Source: Paenibacillus polygoni | Lineage (GTDB): Bacteria; Bacillota; Bacilli; Paenibacillales; Paenibacillaceae | Direction: 5' to 3' | Assembly: GCF_030263935.1 (NCBI RefSeq) | Contig: NZ_CP127162.1 | Location: forward strand, 510,001 to 574,000 | DNA: 64,000 nt | In this document: piece by piece, positions 50,766 to 60,321 of the stretch | How the letters are laid out: each line of letters opens with the position of its first letter | Position numbering within the stretch: position 1 is the stretch's first letter | The notes under the pieces: generated by a model | Databases searched by the model: none | Told to the model about the DNA's origin: nothing | The model's input: the letters and a program-made list of their open reading frames with translations, nothing else | Position numbers and translations under genes: made by a program

Positions 50766-52271
50766 ATGACGAATACTAATCAAATAAATGGCCGCGGCCT
50801 CATCTTAATTGGTGTGCTGCTGGCCACATTTTTGTCTGCAATTGAAGGGACTGTGATCGGCCCTGCAGGACCAACGATCGTGAGCGATCTTGGGGATGTA
50901 TCGCTGCTGAGCTGGATCTTTACGTCCTACCTGCTGACGATGGCGGTCAGCACTCCGATCTTTGGTAAAATTAGCGATCTTTACGGCAGAAAACCCGTGT
51001 TCCTCATCGGTGTAGCCTTGTTTTTATTAGGCAGTATCTTGTGCTGTTTTGCTGTAAATATGGAAAGTATGATTGCTTTTCGAGCCATTCAGGGGATTGG
51101 AGCGGGGGCAGTAGTTCCTGTGACGTTCACGATTATCGGCGACATTTACAGTATTGAAGAACGCGGCAAGGTGCAGGGACTGATCAGTTCGGTATGGGGG
51201 ATTTCTTCGTTAGTCGGTCCCCTGATCGGCGGTTATTTTGTTGATTATCTGGGTTGGCAGTGGATATTTGGATTTAATATTCCCTTTGGACTTCTAGCAA
51301 TGTGGTTTGTTGCGAAGTACTTTAAAGAAGAAGTAGTAAAAAGAAATACGAAAATCGACTTTGCGGGTGCATTTACCTTTATTATTGGGATTACTTCGTT
51401 ATTGATTGTACTCACACTTGGCGGTCAGTCTTATGCATGGACTTCACCATTTATTATTCTTCTACTCCTTGGTGCAATCAGTTTTCTGATCTTATTTGTT
51501 TATATCGAAAGTAAAGCAGAGGAACCGCTTGTTCCACTGAGTCTATTCCGTATTCGGGATATTACCTTATCTAATATTTCTGGCATGCTCATCAGCGCTC
51601 TGCTTATTGGTCTTTCGAGTTACCTTCCCCTGTGGGTACAAGGAGTACGCGGAGGAAACGCTACTTCTTCCGGTTTAATGCTCGCGCCCATGTCAATAGG
51701 ATGGTTAATCGGAGGAATTATTGCAGGCAGACTTCTTGTAAAGCTCGGCTCACGTAAAACTACACTAATTGGGCTTACGGCTATTGTCATCGGTTCGGTT
51801 GGTTTACTATTTGTAGCGGCCAGCACACCAGAATGGGTGATGTATGTATATACTTTCATCTATGGTATTGGTTTTGGATTTTCTTTTACCGTGTTTACGA
51901 TTATTGCCCAGTCTTCTGTAGGTCATCGTCAAAGAGGGGCTTCTACAGCGCTGAATACTTTTACACGGACACTGGGACAAACCATCGGAGCTGCTGCGTT
52001 TGGTACTTGGTTAAATGTGCGAATTGCCGCTCTTTCTGATGAATACCATTTGACCGAACAAGGCATCACACAAGCAGATATTAATCAAATCCTTGCTCCG
52101 CATGGCACGGCTACGATGCCAGATCATCTCAAGATGATGCTGCAAAATGTACTTGAACTCAGTTTACATTCACTTTTTGTTATTATGATGATTATCTCCA
52201 TTGTTGCTTTTCTTGTGACTGCGGGTCTGCGGAACGCAGCGCCTGAACCTGTGACTGACGAAGATCAGTAA
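50766..52271 (+). CDS. DHA2 family MFS multidrug exporter (EmrB/QacA type)
   Basis: 501 residues from the ATG at 50766 (GAAGG about 12 bases upstream; a GTG at 50730 is an alternative). Fourteen helices are expected. Helix 1 has LLATFLSAIEGTVIGPAGPTI; motif A is FGKISDLYGRKPVFLIG; motif C is SSVWGISSLVGPLIGGYFVD in helix 5. Proton-driven export of lipophilic compounds is expected. No regulator is adjacent, unlike the LmrB-like exporter at 21 kb. Confidence 0.9.
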   Translation: MTNTNQINGRGLILIGVLLATFLSAIEGTVIGPAGPTIVSDLGDVSLLSWIFTSYLLTMAVSTPIFGKISDLYGRKPVFLIGVALFLLGSILCCFAVNMESMIAFRAIQGIGAGAVVPVTFTIIGDIYSIEERGKVQGLISSVWGISSLVGPLIGGYFVDYLGWQWIFGFNIPFGLLAMWFVAKYFKEEVVKRNTKIDFAGAFTFIIGITSLLIVLTLGGQSYAWTSPFIILLLLGAISFLILFVYIESKAEEPLVPLSLFRIRDITLSNISGMLISALLIGLSSYLPLWVQGVRGGNATSSGLMLAPMSIGWLIGGIIAGRLLVKLGSRKTTLIGLTAIVIGSVGLLFVAASTPEWVMYVYTFIYGIGFGFSFTVFTIIAQSSVGHRQRGASTALNTFTRTLGQTIGAAAFGTWLNVRIAALSDEYHLTEQGITQADINQILAPHGTATMPDHLKMMLQNVLELSLHSLFVIMMIISIVAFLVTAGLRNAAPEPVTDEDQ

Positions 52272-52420
52272 GGAATCATTTATCTATATTTTAACTCCAT
52301 AATCGATGTGAGATTATTTTTCTCTTCCTCTATCATAAATAGACGCTATCAGCGGCATACTAAGAAACAGCGTGACAGGCATTCTTGAATTCTAGATATG
52401 ATGAAGAGAGGATGAGCGAT

Positions 52421-52846
52421 GTGGAGGAACCTGCAATCCTGACTCAATTTCCTGATCAGACAAAAGCTCGCGGAGCATTTGAAACGTTAGTAGAGTTAGG
52501 TTATAAACCAGAAATGCTCGGATCAGGTCTTATGGATGTAAAGATAGAGCAACAGGACATTACGACAGCTCTTGAAATTATCGAAGTTTTTGAAGGAAAG
52601 ATACAGGATGAGAACGGGAATCGAGAGAGGATTACTCCTAGTTTCGATGGTAAAGATGATACCGAATTCGCATACCTGTCCATTCCGGCCCACACGGTTA
52701 ATGAAGATTTAGATGAAGCTTACTTATCTGGACAGAGCGACAATCCTTTCGGGGATAACTTCCTGGAAGAAGAGCGTAATTATAGTACGGACCATGATGA
52801 TTTTGGGGCAGCATACGGGGGCTTTTCAGGTAGTGTAAAAGCGTAA
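52421..52846 (+). CDS. Acidic hypothetical protein
   Basis: 141 residues from a GTG at 52421 with GAGAGG nine bases upstream; an ATG at 52412 is in frame but touches that site. The N-terminal ~70 residues (ILTQFPDQTKARGAFETLVELGYKPEML) look like a small ferredoxin-like alpha-beta fold, similar to proteins annotated in Bacilli as general stress or YflT-like, though I cannot name it. The C-terminal half is acidic and low in complexity, ending in a Gly/Ser tail. Function unknown. Confidence 0.65.
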   Translation: MEEPAILTQFPDQTKARGAFETLVELGYKPEMLGSGLMDVKIEQQDITTALEIIEVFEGKIQDENGNRERITPSFDGKDDTEFAYLSIPAHTVNEDLDEAYLSGQSDNPFGDNFLEEERNYSTDHDDFGAAYGGFSGSVKA

Positions 52847-52849
52847 CAA

Positions 52850-52891
52850 TACAAAAAAAGCGATCATTCCAAAGTGATCGCTTTTTTGTAT
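52850..52891. terminator. Bidirectional terminator
   Basis: ACAAAAAAAGCGATCA / TGATCGCTTTTTTGT, near-perfect stem with A and T runs, between convergent genes. Confidence 0.9.
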
Positions 52892-52922
52892 GTGCATAGC
52901 TCTAATAGAATTTGATACCTGC

Positions 52923-54191
52923 TTATGCTCCAGCAGTTTGTTGTGCAGCATGTTTCCCTGCGGTGTATCCGGTGGAGAAGGCAGCCGTGATATTATATCC
53001 TCCGGTGTAGCCGTGAATATCAAGGATTTCTCCGCAAAAATAAAGACCTTGCATGAGCTTAGATTCCATTGTTTTCGGGTATATCTCTTTTAAGTTTACT
53101 CCGCCTCCTGTCACGAATGCTTCAGCAAGAGAACGAGTTCCTGTTACAACAATAGGAAAACCTTTTATTAGATTCGCCAGGGTTTCCATCGCGCCTTTAG
53201 GAAGGTGATGATATGTCGTATCTTCTTCAATCTCGGCTTTGGTCAGGATGACAGGGATAAGCCGCTCAGGAACAATTCCTTTCAGCGAGTTTTTGATCGC
53301 TTTTTTCGGCTCCTGTTCAAGTTTATATTTCAGTTCCTGTGTCATTTCTCCCAGAGATTTTGAGGGATATAGATCAAGCTTCATCGTTACCTGATGTGAA
53401 CCTGTTTTCTTCTGTACTTTCCGAATGAACTGACTGCACCTTAGAGCTATAGGTCCAGATAAACCGAAATGAGTAAAAATCATATCTCCTTCATGACGAA
53501 TGACGACTTTATCTTTCGCATCGTGAACCGAGAGGGCAACGTCCGATAAAGACAGACCCTGCAGTTCTTTCGACTGAATGAAACGCTCGCCTGAAACAAT
53601 AGGCACCTCGGTAGGGTATAATTCGGTTATGGTATGACCTGCCGCTTCAGCCCATGGGTATCCATCCCCTGTAGAACCGGTTTGAGGTACTGATTTTCCT
53701 CCTGTCGCGACAATAACTGCATCTGAACGAATCATCTTACCTGATGCAAGCTTCACCCCGGCAACCTTCTGATCCTCATACACAATTTCGGACACGGGTG
53801 AGTCCGTATAAATCTTTACCCCGAGAGCTGTTGCTTTTCCAATGAGTGCATCCACTACTGTCTTGGCCCGGTCGGATACCGGGAACATTCTTCCATTGTC
53901 TTCTTCTTTCAAAGCAATGCCAAGATCCTCAAAGAACCGCATAATTCCTCTGTTATCCATATGTTGAAAAGCGCTGTACAAAAACTTGCCGTTTCCTGGT
54001 ATATGGCGGATCAGCTCGTCTGGTTCTTTGGCATTGGTTACATTACAACGGCCGCCTCCCGAAATTCCAAGTTTCCGTCCAAGTTTATTACCTTTATCTA
54101 TAAGAAGAACGGAAGCTCCATGTTCCGCTGCGGCAACAGAAGCCATAAGACCGGATGGACCTCCGCCAATCACAATTACATTTACATTCAT
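52923..54191 (-). CDS. HI0933/YhiN family FAD-dependent oxidoreductase (YtfP-like)
   Basis: 422 residues from the ATG at 54191. The FAD-binding Rossmann motif VIVIGGGPSGLMASVAAAEHG opens the protein, followed by LIDKGNKLGRKLGISGGGRCNVTN, the family-defining stretch. A central insertion domain (about 190-345) and a C-terminal FAD closing segment (CGEILDIHGYTGGYNITAAFSTG) complete the family plan. The physiological substrate of these flavoproteins is unknown. Monocistronic. Confidence 0.91.
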   Translation of the reverse strand: MNVNVIVIGGGPSGLMASVAAAEHGASVLLIDKGNKLGRKLGISGGGRCNVTNAKEPDELIRHIPGNGKFLYSAFQHMDNRGIMRFFEDLGIALKEEDNGRMFPVSDRAKTVVDALIGKATALGVKIYTDSPVSEIVYEDQKVAGVKLASGKMIRSDAVIVATGGKSVPQTGSTGDGYPWAEAAGHTITELYPTEVPIVSGERFIQSKELQGLSLSDVALSVHDAKDKVVIRHEGDMIFTHFGLSGPIALRCSQFIRKVQKKTGSHQVTMKLDLYPSKSLGEMTQELKYKLEQEPKKAIKNSLKGIVPERLIPVILTKAEIEEDTTYHHLPKGAMETLANLIKGFPIVVTGTRSLAEAFVTGGGVNLKEIYPKTMESKLMQGLYFCGEILDIHGYTGGYNITAAFSTGYTAGKHAAQQTAGA

Positions 54192-54470
54192 TGTATGAAT
54201 TAACCTCTTTCTATACCTTATTGCGAACTTCAAAACCCTGGGCAGGTCTCAGGGCGGGTCTCTTATCTATCGTATCAGAACCATGAGATGAAGTCGAAAC
54301 GATGTCGTAATTTGTTTTTATATCGAAATAAAGAGAAAAGAACTGGATGAATAATGGTATTTTTGCGTATCTACACACAGAAAATATTGTAAAATAATGC
54401 TTGCTATGTTTTAATCAGGTTACATAAGGATGTGCCTCGGTAACGTTGCGCGAAGGAGGAATAACAGCCC

Positions 54471-56159
54471 ATGTTTGCGGTCAAAGGTATTTTGTTGCAA
54501 GTCCTGCTTGCTGGTATCACTCCGCTTTTATTTTTCCTTTTTTTAGGGCGATTCGGGACCGAATTTCAAGAGATGAAAAAAGCATCGTCATCTGTGCAGA
54601 TCCAGCGTAGTTTATTGCTCTCTTGTTTCATTACGCTTTGCTTATGCTTTCTTTTTTCGTCTGTCTTATTAGAAAAGATCTATCTGAATTTAAGTCTGGT
54701 TCCCGTCACTTTATCTATCTTGTACGGATCCTACCCAATTGGGATTTTAGTCTCGGTGATCTCGATGGCAGCCTTCTTTTTTATCTCCGATTATTGGACA
54801 GAACCCGCTATCTTTTTAGGATCAGGCGCTTTACTTTATCCTATTATGTTATTGTTCGTAAAATATTTTAAAAAAGCAAGTCTATCCAGTAAAAAGAAAA
54901 TTTTTTCAGTGATTTGGTTTTCTTACACGATTCCTTGTTATGGAATTGTTTTGTGGAAATATAATTTTGAACGGACAGAACAGATTGAATATGCGCTCTA
55001 TTCATCGCTATACATCTTTTCCTCACTGTTTGTTCTTCTCGCTGCAATTCATTTAATAGAAAAAATTCTAGTGTATCACAGCTTTGCTGCTGAACTTGAA
55101 ATTCGCTGGAAAGAATATCGTCATCAATTAGATATGAATGAACATTTATTAAATACCGTACCTGTGTCGGTCGTTGCCTTTGACATGGAAGGGAATATTG
55201 TTAATGCCAATACACGGATGCTTACTCAGATGAAGACGAAGGAATTTATGCCAAATTCCCCTGAAGAAATGATTGGCAAACGAATTGAAGCCATCATTGG
55301 TATTGAACATGGACTGCGTGTAACTGAGCGAATTCGAAATGCAAGCCAAACTGGTGAGATCACCTCTGAGTACTTGAGAGTAGGAACTAACACCTATTTC
55401 ACTACCATATCTCCTGTTAAAAATCCGATTAGCGGAAGAATGATCGGATCATCCATGGTTCTTCAGGATATAACGGAACTTGAGACGCTTCGTAATGAGC
55501 TTGCCCATGTAGAAAGGCTGGGTGTTGTCGGTCAAATGGCAGCCAGTATTACACATGAGGTGCGTAATCCGATGGCTGTAGTCAGAGGATTTCTGCAGCT
55601 GCTTAGGGAGAAAAGTCCCCAGTCTCTTGATCATTATTACCATATTGTGATGGATGAATTAGATCGAGCTAACAGTATTATTAATGACTTTCTTTCTCTG
55701 GCTCAGAATCATGCTTCTGAAAAAGAAGAAGTCCATCTCCATCATATCATTAAGGAGCTGGCCCCTTTACTGCTCGCAGATGCCAACATGAGAGGTCAAT
55801 CCATAGAAGTGAGATTAGATGACAATATTCCAAGCAGGTTTGTGGATCCAAAGGAAATTAAACAGCTGATACTGAACTTGGCACGAAACGGAATGGAAGC
55901 GATGGGGAATAAAGGAACGCTGATTATTAGTACGGCTTTGGAGGAGGGAGATGTAAGACTCAGTGTAAGTGACAGCGGCCAAGGCATTCCTCTTGAAACG
56001 CAAAATAAACTTTTCGAGCCATTTTTCACAACGAAATCAGAAGGAACAGGTCTTGGTTTATCATTATGCCAAGGCATTGCCGAAAGACATAATGCAATCA
56101 TCAGAATTGAATCAGAAGAAGGGGTAGGCACTACTTTTCATGTGATTTTTAAAAAGTAA
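54471..56159 (+). CDS. Sporulation-type membrane sensor histidine kinase (5TMR-LYT, PAS, HisKA, HATPase)
   Basis: 562 residues. Six membrane helices (about 5-200) of the 5TM receptor LYT type, a PAS domain (about 225-335; LLNTVPVSVVAFDMEGNIVN), HisKA with the H-box ASITHEVRNPMAVVRGFLQL (His about 365), and HATPase motifs NLARNGMEAM, DSGQGIP and GTGLGLSLCQGI. The H-box with a following GFLQLL is characteristic of KinA-KinE phosphorelay kinases feeding Spo0F. No response regulator is adjacent, as expected for a phosphorelay kinase. Signal unknown. GGAGGA precedes the ATG. Confidence 0.9.
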   Translation: MFAVKGILLQVLLAGITPLLFFLFLGRFGTEFQEMKKASSSVQIQRSLLLSCFITLCLCFLFSSVLLEKIYLNLSLVPVTLSILYGSYPIGILVSVISMAAFFFISDYWTEPAIFLGSGALLYPIMLLFVKYFKKASLSSKKKIFSVIWFSYTIPCYGIVLWKYNFERTEQIEYALYSSLYIFSSLFVLLAAIHLIEKILVYHSFAAELEIRWKEYRHQLDMNEHLLNTVPVSVVAFDMEGNIVNANTRMLTQMKTKEFMPNSPEEMIGKRIEAIIGIEHGLRVTERIRNASQTGEITSEYLRVGTNTYFTTISPVKNPISGRMIGSSMVLQDITELETLRNELAHVERLGVVGQMAASITHEVRNPMAVVRGFLQLLREKSPQSLDHYYHIVMDELDRANSIINDFLSLAQNHASEKEEVHLHHIIKELAPLLLADANMRGQSIEVRLDDNIPSRFVDPKEIKQLILNLARNGMEAMGNKGTLIISTALEEGDVRLSVSDSGQGIPLETQNKLFEPFFTTKSEGTGLGLSLCQGIAERHNAIIRIESEEGVGTTFHVIFKK

Positions 56160-56340
56160 TAAGATGGCGGCCTGTTTAATAAAGGGCAGATTCGTGTATC
56201 AATACATAAGAACTTAGGGGCATAAGTTAAGAGGGGATAGAAAACCTGATTCAGAGTCATAATAAGTTTGCCATCATGCTTTAGGGTGTGTGGCTTAAGC
56301 ATCATAGATAACTTTGTGACGAAGAGAGGAGGGATTCCCT

Positions 56341-56457
56341 GTGTCAAAAAATGATTCTAAACAACAACAGCTTCAAAAGGAATCCAACAAAAAGAGCCAT
56401 TCAAAAGGTCAAGTAACGGACAAGAAGCTGCAAGGTGACAATTTCCCTGCAACCTAG
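56341..56457 (+). CDS. 38-residue hydrophilic small protein
   Basis: GTG start eight bases after a strong GAGGAGGG, 38 codons ending at TAG 56455-56457. The product is rich in Lys, Gln and Ser with no hydrophobic stretch (MSKNDSKQQQLQKESNKKSH...), and ends GDNFPAT. It resembles in style the short spore or phage-shock-like basic peptides of Bacilli but I recognise no family. The stop lies inside the 16-bp palindrome TGCAACCTAGGTTGCA (56448-56463). Confidence 0.5.
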   Translation: MSKNDSKQQQLQKESNKKSHSKGQVTDKKLQGDNFPAT

Positions 56458-56622
56458 GTTGCAAAAATATTCAAATCCTTGTGTATCTATGAAGGGGATC
56501 CAAGGTTTGATGAGCTCTCATCCTCCCTTGCGTTCACAACTTATGAATGTATAATAAGGTTAGCATCGATTTTTAAAAGTGATTAATCTAATATACAGAT
56601 ATTCATAAGGAGTGAATAGAAC

Positions 56623-57057
56623 ATGTCTATGTCTTTTGATCAATACATGAGAGATATGGTTCAACCAATGAGGGATGAACTTACAAACCTTGGTATAAAG
56701 GAACTTCGCACTGCAGAAGAAGTAGAAGCGAATTTGCCAGAAGCAAAAGGAACCACACTGGTCGTTGTCAATTCTGTATGCGGATGCGCAGCAGGTCAAG
56801 CACGTCCTGGAGTTGGTAAAGCTCTGGAAAATGAGGTGAAACCGGATCATTTATTCACCGTATTTGCAGGTCAAGATAAGGAAGCGACTGCAAAAGCGCG
56901 TGAGTACTTTGCTCCGTATCCACCATCATCTCCTTCTATAGCCCTGCTTAAGGATGGGGAACTTGTACACTTCATCGAACGTCATCAGGTAGAAAATCGT
57001 TCTGCAGAAGAGATTGCAGAAGATCTGACAGACGCTTTTAATCGTTACTGCAAATAG
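56623..57057 (+). CDS. Bacilliredoxin (BrxA/BrxB; YphP/YqiW family)
   Basis: 144 residues with the diagnostic Cys-Gly-Cys at 53-55 (VVNSVCGCAAGQARPG) in a thioredoxin-like fold. Bacilliredoxins remove bacillithiol from S-bacillithiolated proteins after oxidative stress; the thiol pair is the catalytic site. AAGGAG precedes the ATG. It is monocistronic and shows the organism probably makes bacillithiol. Confidence 0.92.
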   Translation: MSMSFDQYMRDMVQPMRDELTNLGIKELRTAEEVEANLPEAKGTTLVVVNSVCGCAAGQARPGVGKALENEVKPDHLFTVFAGQDKEATAKAREYFAPYPPSSPSIALLKDGELVHFIERHQVENRSAEEIAEDLTDAFNRYCK

Positions 57058-57067
57058 TCAGTTACAT

Positions 57068-57116
57068 AACGCCCCTAGGTTTTCGGTTCATACCCGAACG
57101 CTCTTGGGGCGTTTTG
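57068..57116 (+). terminator. Terminator after the bacilliredoxin gene
   Basis: ACGCCCC / GGGGCGT stem with an inner hairpin, then TTTTGTCTTTTT. Confidence 0.78.
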
Positions 57117-57171
57117 TCTTTTTCTTTTCTTATTGCCTATAAGATATCATGGAGAAACCGAGGTGTGGATG

Positions 57172-57981
57172 ATGAGTTTACAAGAGCAAATCATTGCTGA
57201 ATTAAAAGTAAAGAAAAGCATTAACCCGGAAGAAGAAGTTCGTAAGCGTGTGGATTTTCTGAAGGACTATGTAAAACAATCCCATACGAAGGGACTTCTC
57301 ATTGCGATTAGCGGTGGACTTGATAGTGCAGTGGCAGCCGGACTATGTAAACTAGCAACCGATGAACTCACGAAGGAAACAGGGGAAGAATACAAAACGC
57401 TTGGCGTATTCCAACCATACGGCGAACAGGCGGATATTGAACATAGTTATGCTACAGCGAAAGCATTTGACCTTCATTATACATTGGAGACAAATATTGA
57501 AGAAGCAGTGAATGAAATCGCACTTGAAGTGGAGCATGGTTTCAAAAAGATGGGGATGTCTCGTCATATGTCACCGCAGGGCAAAGGAAATGTAAAAGCG
57601 AGAACACGAATGGTTATGCAATATGCATTATCTTTCGAAATGAATCTGCTCGTTGTGGGTACAGACCATGCGTCAGAAGCGATTACTGGATTCTATACAA
57701 AATGGGGAGATGGTGCAGTTGATATCACTCCGCTATCTAGTCTGAATAAACGTCAAATTCGCCAGGTTGCTGCTCATATTGGTGTACCTGATGAGATTAT
57801 TAATAAGGCGCCTACAGCAGGACTATGGGAAGGCCAAACCGATGAGGATGAACTGGGAATTTCCTATGAAGATAACAGCGATTATTTGGAAGGAAAAGAA
57901 ATTCCTGCGGAAGCAAGAGAGAAGCTCGAAGCAGCTTATCAGCGTACCGGCCACAAACGGAATGCGATTCCAGGCATTTAA
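57172..57981 (+). CDS. nadE: NAD+ synthetase, ammonia-dependent
   Basis: 269 residues from the ATG at 57172 (AGGTG six bases upstream; the frame is open to 57133). The P-loop pyrophosphatase motif is AISGGLDSAVAAGL (about 49-62). Later family features are present: TRMVMQYALSFEMNLLVVGTDH and the KAPTAGLWEGQTDEDELG segment. There is no N-terminal nitrilase domain, so it uses free ammonia to make NAD+ from deamido-NAD+. Monocistronic. Confidence 0.94.
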   Translation: MSLQEQIIAELKVKKSINPEEEVRKRVDFLKDYVKQSHTKGLLIAISGGLDSAVAAGLCKLATDELTKETGEEYKTLGVFQPYGEQADIEHSYATAKAFDLHYTLETNIEEAVNEIALEVEHGFKKMGMSRHMSPQGKGNVKARTRMVMQYALSFEMNLLVVGTDHASEAITGFYTKWGDGAVDITPLSSLNKRQIRQVAAHIGVPDEIINKAPTAGLWEGQTDEDELGISYEDNSDYLEGKEIPAEAREKLEAAYQRTGHKRNAIPGI

Positions 57982-58025
57982 TACATTACGAATAATAAAC
58001 GATAGGAAAGTCTTACGTCTATGTT

Positions 58026-58066
58026 GCCCCCGTTATTTCTGGCTTATGCCGAAAACGGGGGTTTTT
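58026..58066 (+). terminator. Terminator after nadE
   Basis: CCCCCGTT / AACGGGGG stem with a loop of about 20 nt and TTTTTG. Confidence 0.8.
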
Positions 58067-58145
58067 GTCATCTCTAGAACATAGATTCTAGTGAGTCAGA
58101 CTGTTACAATAGATGGGACTTCATATAGAAGGGTGGTGATCTCAG

Positions 58146-58553
58146 ATGATTTATGGAATCGGCAATGATGTACTGGAAACAGAGCGAATTCGGCGTATTT
58201 TAGAAAGTGATCGGAGAATATCGTTTATTAACAGGCTTCTGACAAAAAAAGAGCAGGATCTTCTTTTTACACGAAATAAAAATGAGCTGGCTTATGTGTC
58301 GGGACGATTTGCTGCTAAAGAAGCGATAACAAAAGCATTTGGCTGCGGAATCGGGCAAACGATTGGTTTTCAAGATCTCGAAATTTTGCCTGATGAGAAA
58401 GGGAAGCCTGTTGTTTCATTAACTGCAGATGCTTGGCAGCGTCTGGATCTCACCGGGGAACAGGAGTATCTTATTCATCTGAGTATTTCACATCAACCCG
58501 CTGTAGCCGCAGCTTTTGCGATTGTGGAACGAATAGACAAAACGGCACATTAA
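58146..58553 (+). CDS. acpS: Holo-[acyl-carrier-protein] synthase
   Basis: 135 residues. AcpS motifs are present: IYGIGNDVLETERIRRIL (Mg ligand Asp at 8) and GRFAAKEAITKAFGCGIG (catalytic Glu). It transfers 4'-phosphopantetheine from CoA to ACP, an essential step of fatty acid synthesis. GGTGGTGAT precedes the ATG. It is followed closely by mutY, probably in the same transcript. Confidence 0.94.
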   Translation: MIYGIGNDVLETERIRRILESDRRISFINRLLTKKEQDLLFTRNKNELAYVSGRFAAKEAITKAFGCGIGQTIGFQDLEILPDEKGKPVVSLTADAWQRLDLTGEQEYLIHLSISHQPAVAAAFAIVERIDKTAH

Positions 58554-58601
58554 TACAGATTTCGATAGATGTACAAACAAGGATGGGAGAACAAACAGGA
58601 A

Positions 58602-59747
58602 ATGGATCAACGTACAGCAAAACAATACTTCAGCACTGAGCTGCTGAATTGGTATATGCAGAATAAACGGGATTTGCCTTGGCGTCGCCATCGCAACCCT
58701 TATTATATTTGGGTATCTGAAATTATGCTTCAGCAAACCAGGGTAGAAACCGTTAAACCTTATTTTGAACGGTTCATCACTCGATTTCCGGCTCTGACGG
58801 ACCTGGCCGAGGCACCGGAGGAAGATGTGCTGAAGCTTTGGGAAGGGCTTGGTTATTATTCTCGCGCACGCAATCTTCAAGCGGCAGCAAAGCAAGTCCT
58901 TGAGCTTCATGGGGGAGAGGTGCCCAGTGAAAAAGATGCCGTATTTAACCTCAAGGGAGTAGGTCCGTATACAGCAGGTGCCATTCTCAGTATTGCTTTT
59001 AATCAGCCTGAGCCTGCTGTGGATGGAAATGTGATGCGGGTATTATCGCGATACTTCCTGATTGAAGACGATATTATGAAAGGCAGTACGCGGGTCAAAA
59101 TGGAGACTCTGGCGGCGGAGCTTATTCCGCAAGGGCGAGCAGGTGACTTTAATCAAGCGCTGATGGAACTCGGTGCCCTTGTATGCACACCGAAATCACC
59201 GCATTGTCTGACTTGTCCTGTGATGGAGATGTGCAAAGGACGGATTGAAGGCAGAGAAGATACGCTGCCTGTGAAGAAGAAAGCAAAACCTCCTCGCCCA
59301 GAGCAGCGCATTGCAGCCTTAGTTACAGGGACTTCAACAAACGAAGGTAAGATTCTTGTTCGTCAGCGTCCGCAAACCGGGCTGCTTGCTAGAATGTGGG
59401 AGCTGCCGCATGTACTTGCTTCTGTGCCAGGCGGACTTGCTTCACAAGTGCCGGATGAGCCGGCTATGGACATGATGAAAGGTCATCTGCTAGAAGAAGG
59501 TTACGCCGTAAATCCAAAAGAGTTCTGGAAGATTGCGGAGCATACATTTAGTCATATTCATTGGAATCTTCAGGTGTATCACTGTGAACAAGCGGAACAT
59601 ATAGTAAGCCCTGCGATGGTAGCAGAGAGAAACGAATCCTATAAGACCGAAGGGGATGTCTATAAGTGGATTGGACCTGAAGATATGGAAACCATGGCTT
59701 TTCCGAATGTATTCCTGAAATTAATTAAAGAACATTTTGTCTTATAA
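58602..59747 (+). CDS. mutY: A/G-specific adenine DNA glycosylase
   Basis: 381 residues from the ATG at 58602; an in-frame ATG at 58569 has no ribosome site. HhH-GPD domain: PWRRHRNPYYIWVSEIMLQQ with the catalytic Glu, hairpin LKGVGPYTAGAIL, and catalytic Asp in EPAVDGNVMRVL. The Fe-S cluster is C-x6-C-x2-C-x5-C in CTPKSPHCLTCPVMEMC. The C-terminal NUDIX-like domain (about 250-375) recognises 8-oxoG. It removes A mispaired with 8-oxoguanine. Lies 48 bp after acpS. Confidence 0.94.
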   Translation: MDQRTAKQYFSTELLNWYMQNKRDLPWRRHRNPYYIWVSEIMLQQTRVETVKPYFERFITRFPALTDLAEAPEEDVLKLWEGLGYYSRARNLQAAAKQVLELHGGEVPSEKDAVFNLKGVGPYTAGAILSIAFNQPEPAVDGNVMRVLSRYFLIEDDIMKGSTRVKMETLAAELIPQGRAGDFNQALMELGALVCTPKSPHCLTCPVMEMCKGRIEGREDTLPVKKKAKPPRPEQRIAALVTGTSTNEGKILVRQRPQTGLLARMWELPHVLASVPGGLASQVPDEPAMDMMKGHLLEEGYAVNPKEFWKIAEHTFSHIHWNLQVYHCEQAEHIVSPAMVAERNESYKTEGDVYKWIGPEDMETMAFPNVFLKLIKEHFVL

Positions 59748-59768
59748 ATATAAATATTTCTTACACTA

Positions 59769-59797
59769 AGTCTGCTTTGTCGAAGCAGGCTTTTTCT
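59769..59797 (+). terminator. Terminator after mutY
   Basis: AGTCTGCTT / AAGCAGGCTT stem with a short loop, then T run. Confidence 0.78.
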
Positions 59798-59905
59798 TTT
59801 GTTGACGAAAAATAAAGCAATTGCATGAAATGGAATTTAATGTTATAAGATAAGGTGAGTATACTCCACACAGAGTATAAATCTAGGAAAAGAGGAATTT
59901 TCGCA

Positions 59906-60307
59906 ATGAATGATCAAGATAAAATCGAGAAAGTGACTGTAAATGTAGGGATCGTAGACTTAGGCCAAATGGATCTTTTGGTAGATCAAGCCTTTTATTC
60001 AAACCGGACTGATTTTATTAGAACAGCCATTCGGAATCAACTGGAGACACATCGAAAGGACATACAGGATTATGTCACACGTAAAATAACAGCAGTCGGT
60101 GTGGTGATTTATGAGCGGCATGATCTTGAAATGTTACGGGATTCAAGCACAAAGATCGAGATTCGTCTTATAGGCCAACTCGTATTTACTAAGGATGTCG
60201 ATGCAGAACTCATACGTGATACAGTGAAGCACATCCAGCATTTTGGCGTATTAAAGGCAAGCAAAGAAGTGAAAGAAGTGATTAAGGAAATTCAAAATTC
60301 CAGATAA
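59906..60307 (+). CDS. Ribbon-helix-helix (CopG-like) transcriptional regulator
   Basis: 133 residues from the ATG at 59906 with AGAGGAA upstream; the frame is open to 59855. Residues about 8-55 form an RHH DNA-binding domain (KVTVNVGIVDLG, then SNRTDFIRTAIRNQLE). The remaining ~75 residues form a ligand or oligomerisation domain with an alternating alpha-beta pattern. The NikR nickel ligands are not seen. It is 14 bp upstream of an ABC exporter in the same operon, so it probably regulates that exporter. Confidence 0.85.
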   Translation: MNDQDKIEKVTVNVGIVDLGQMDLLVDQAFYSNRTDFIRTAIRNQLETHRKDIQDYVTRKITAVGVVIYERHDLEMLRDSSTKIEIRLIGQLVFTKDVDAELIRDTVKHIQHFGVLKASKEVKEVIKEIQNSR

Positions 60308-60321
60308 AAGGGGCTGTCCAG

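Noticed and set aside
59906..60307. NikR nickel regulator
   Set aside because: The His/Cys nickel ligands of the NikR C-terminal domain are not visible, and no nickel transporter is adjacent.
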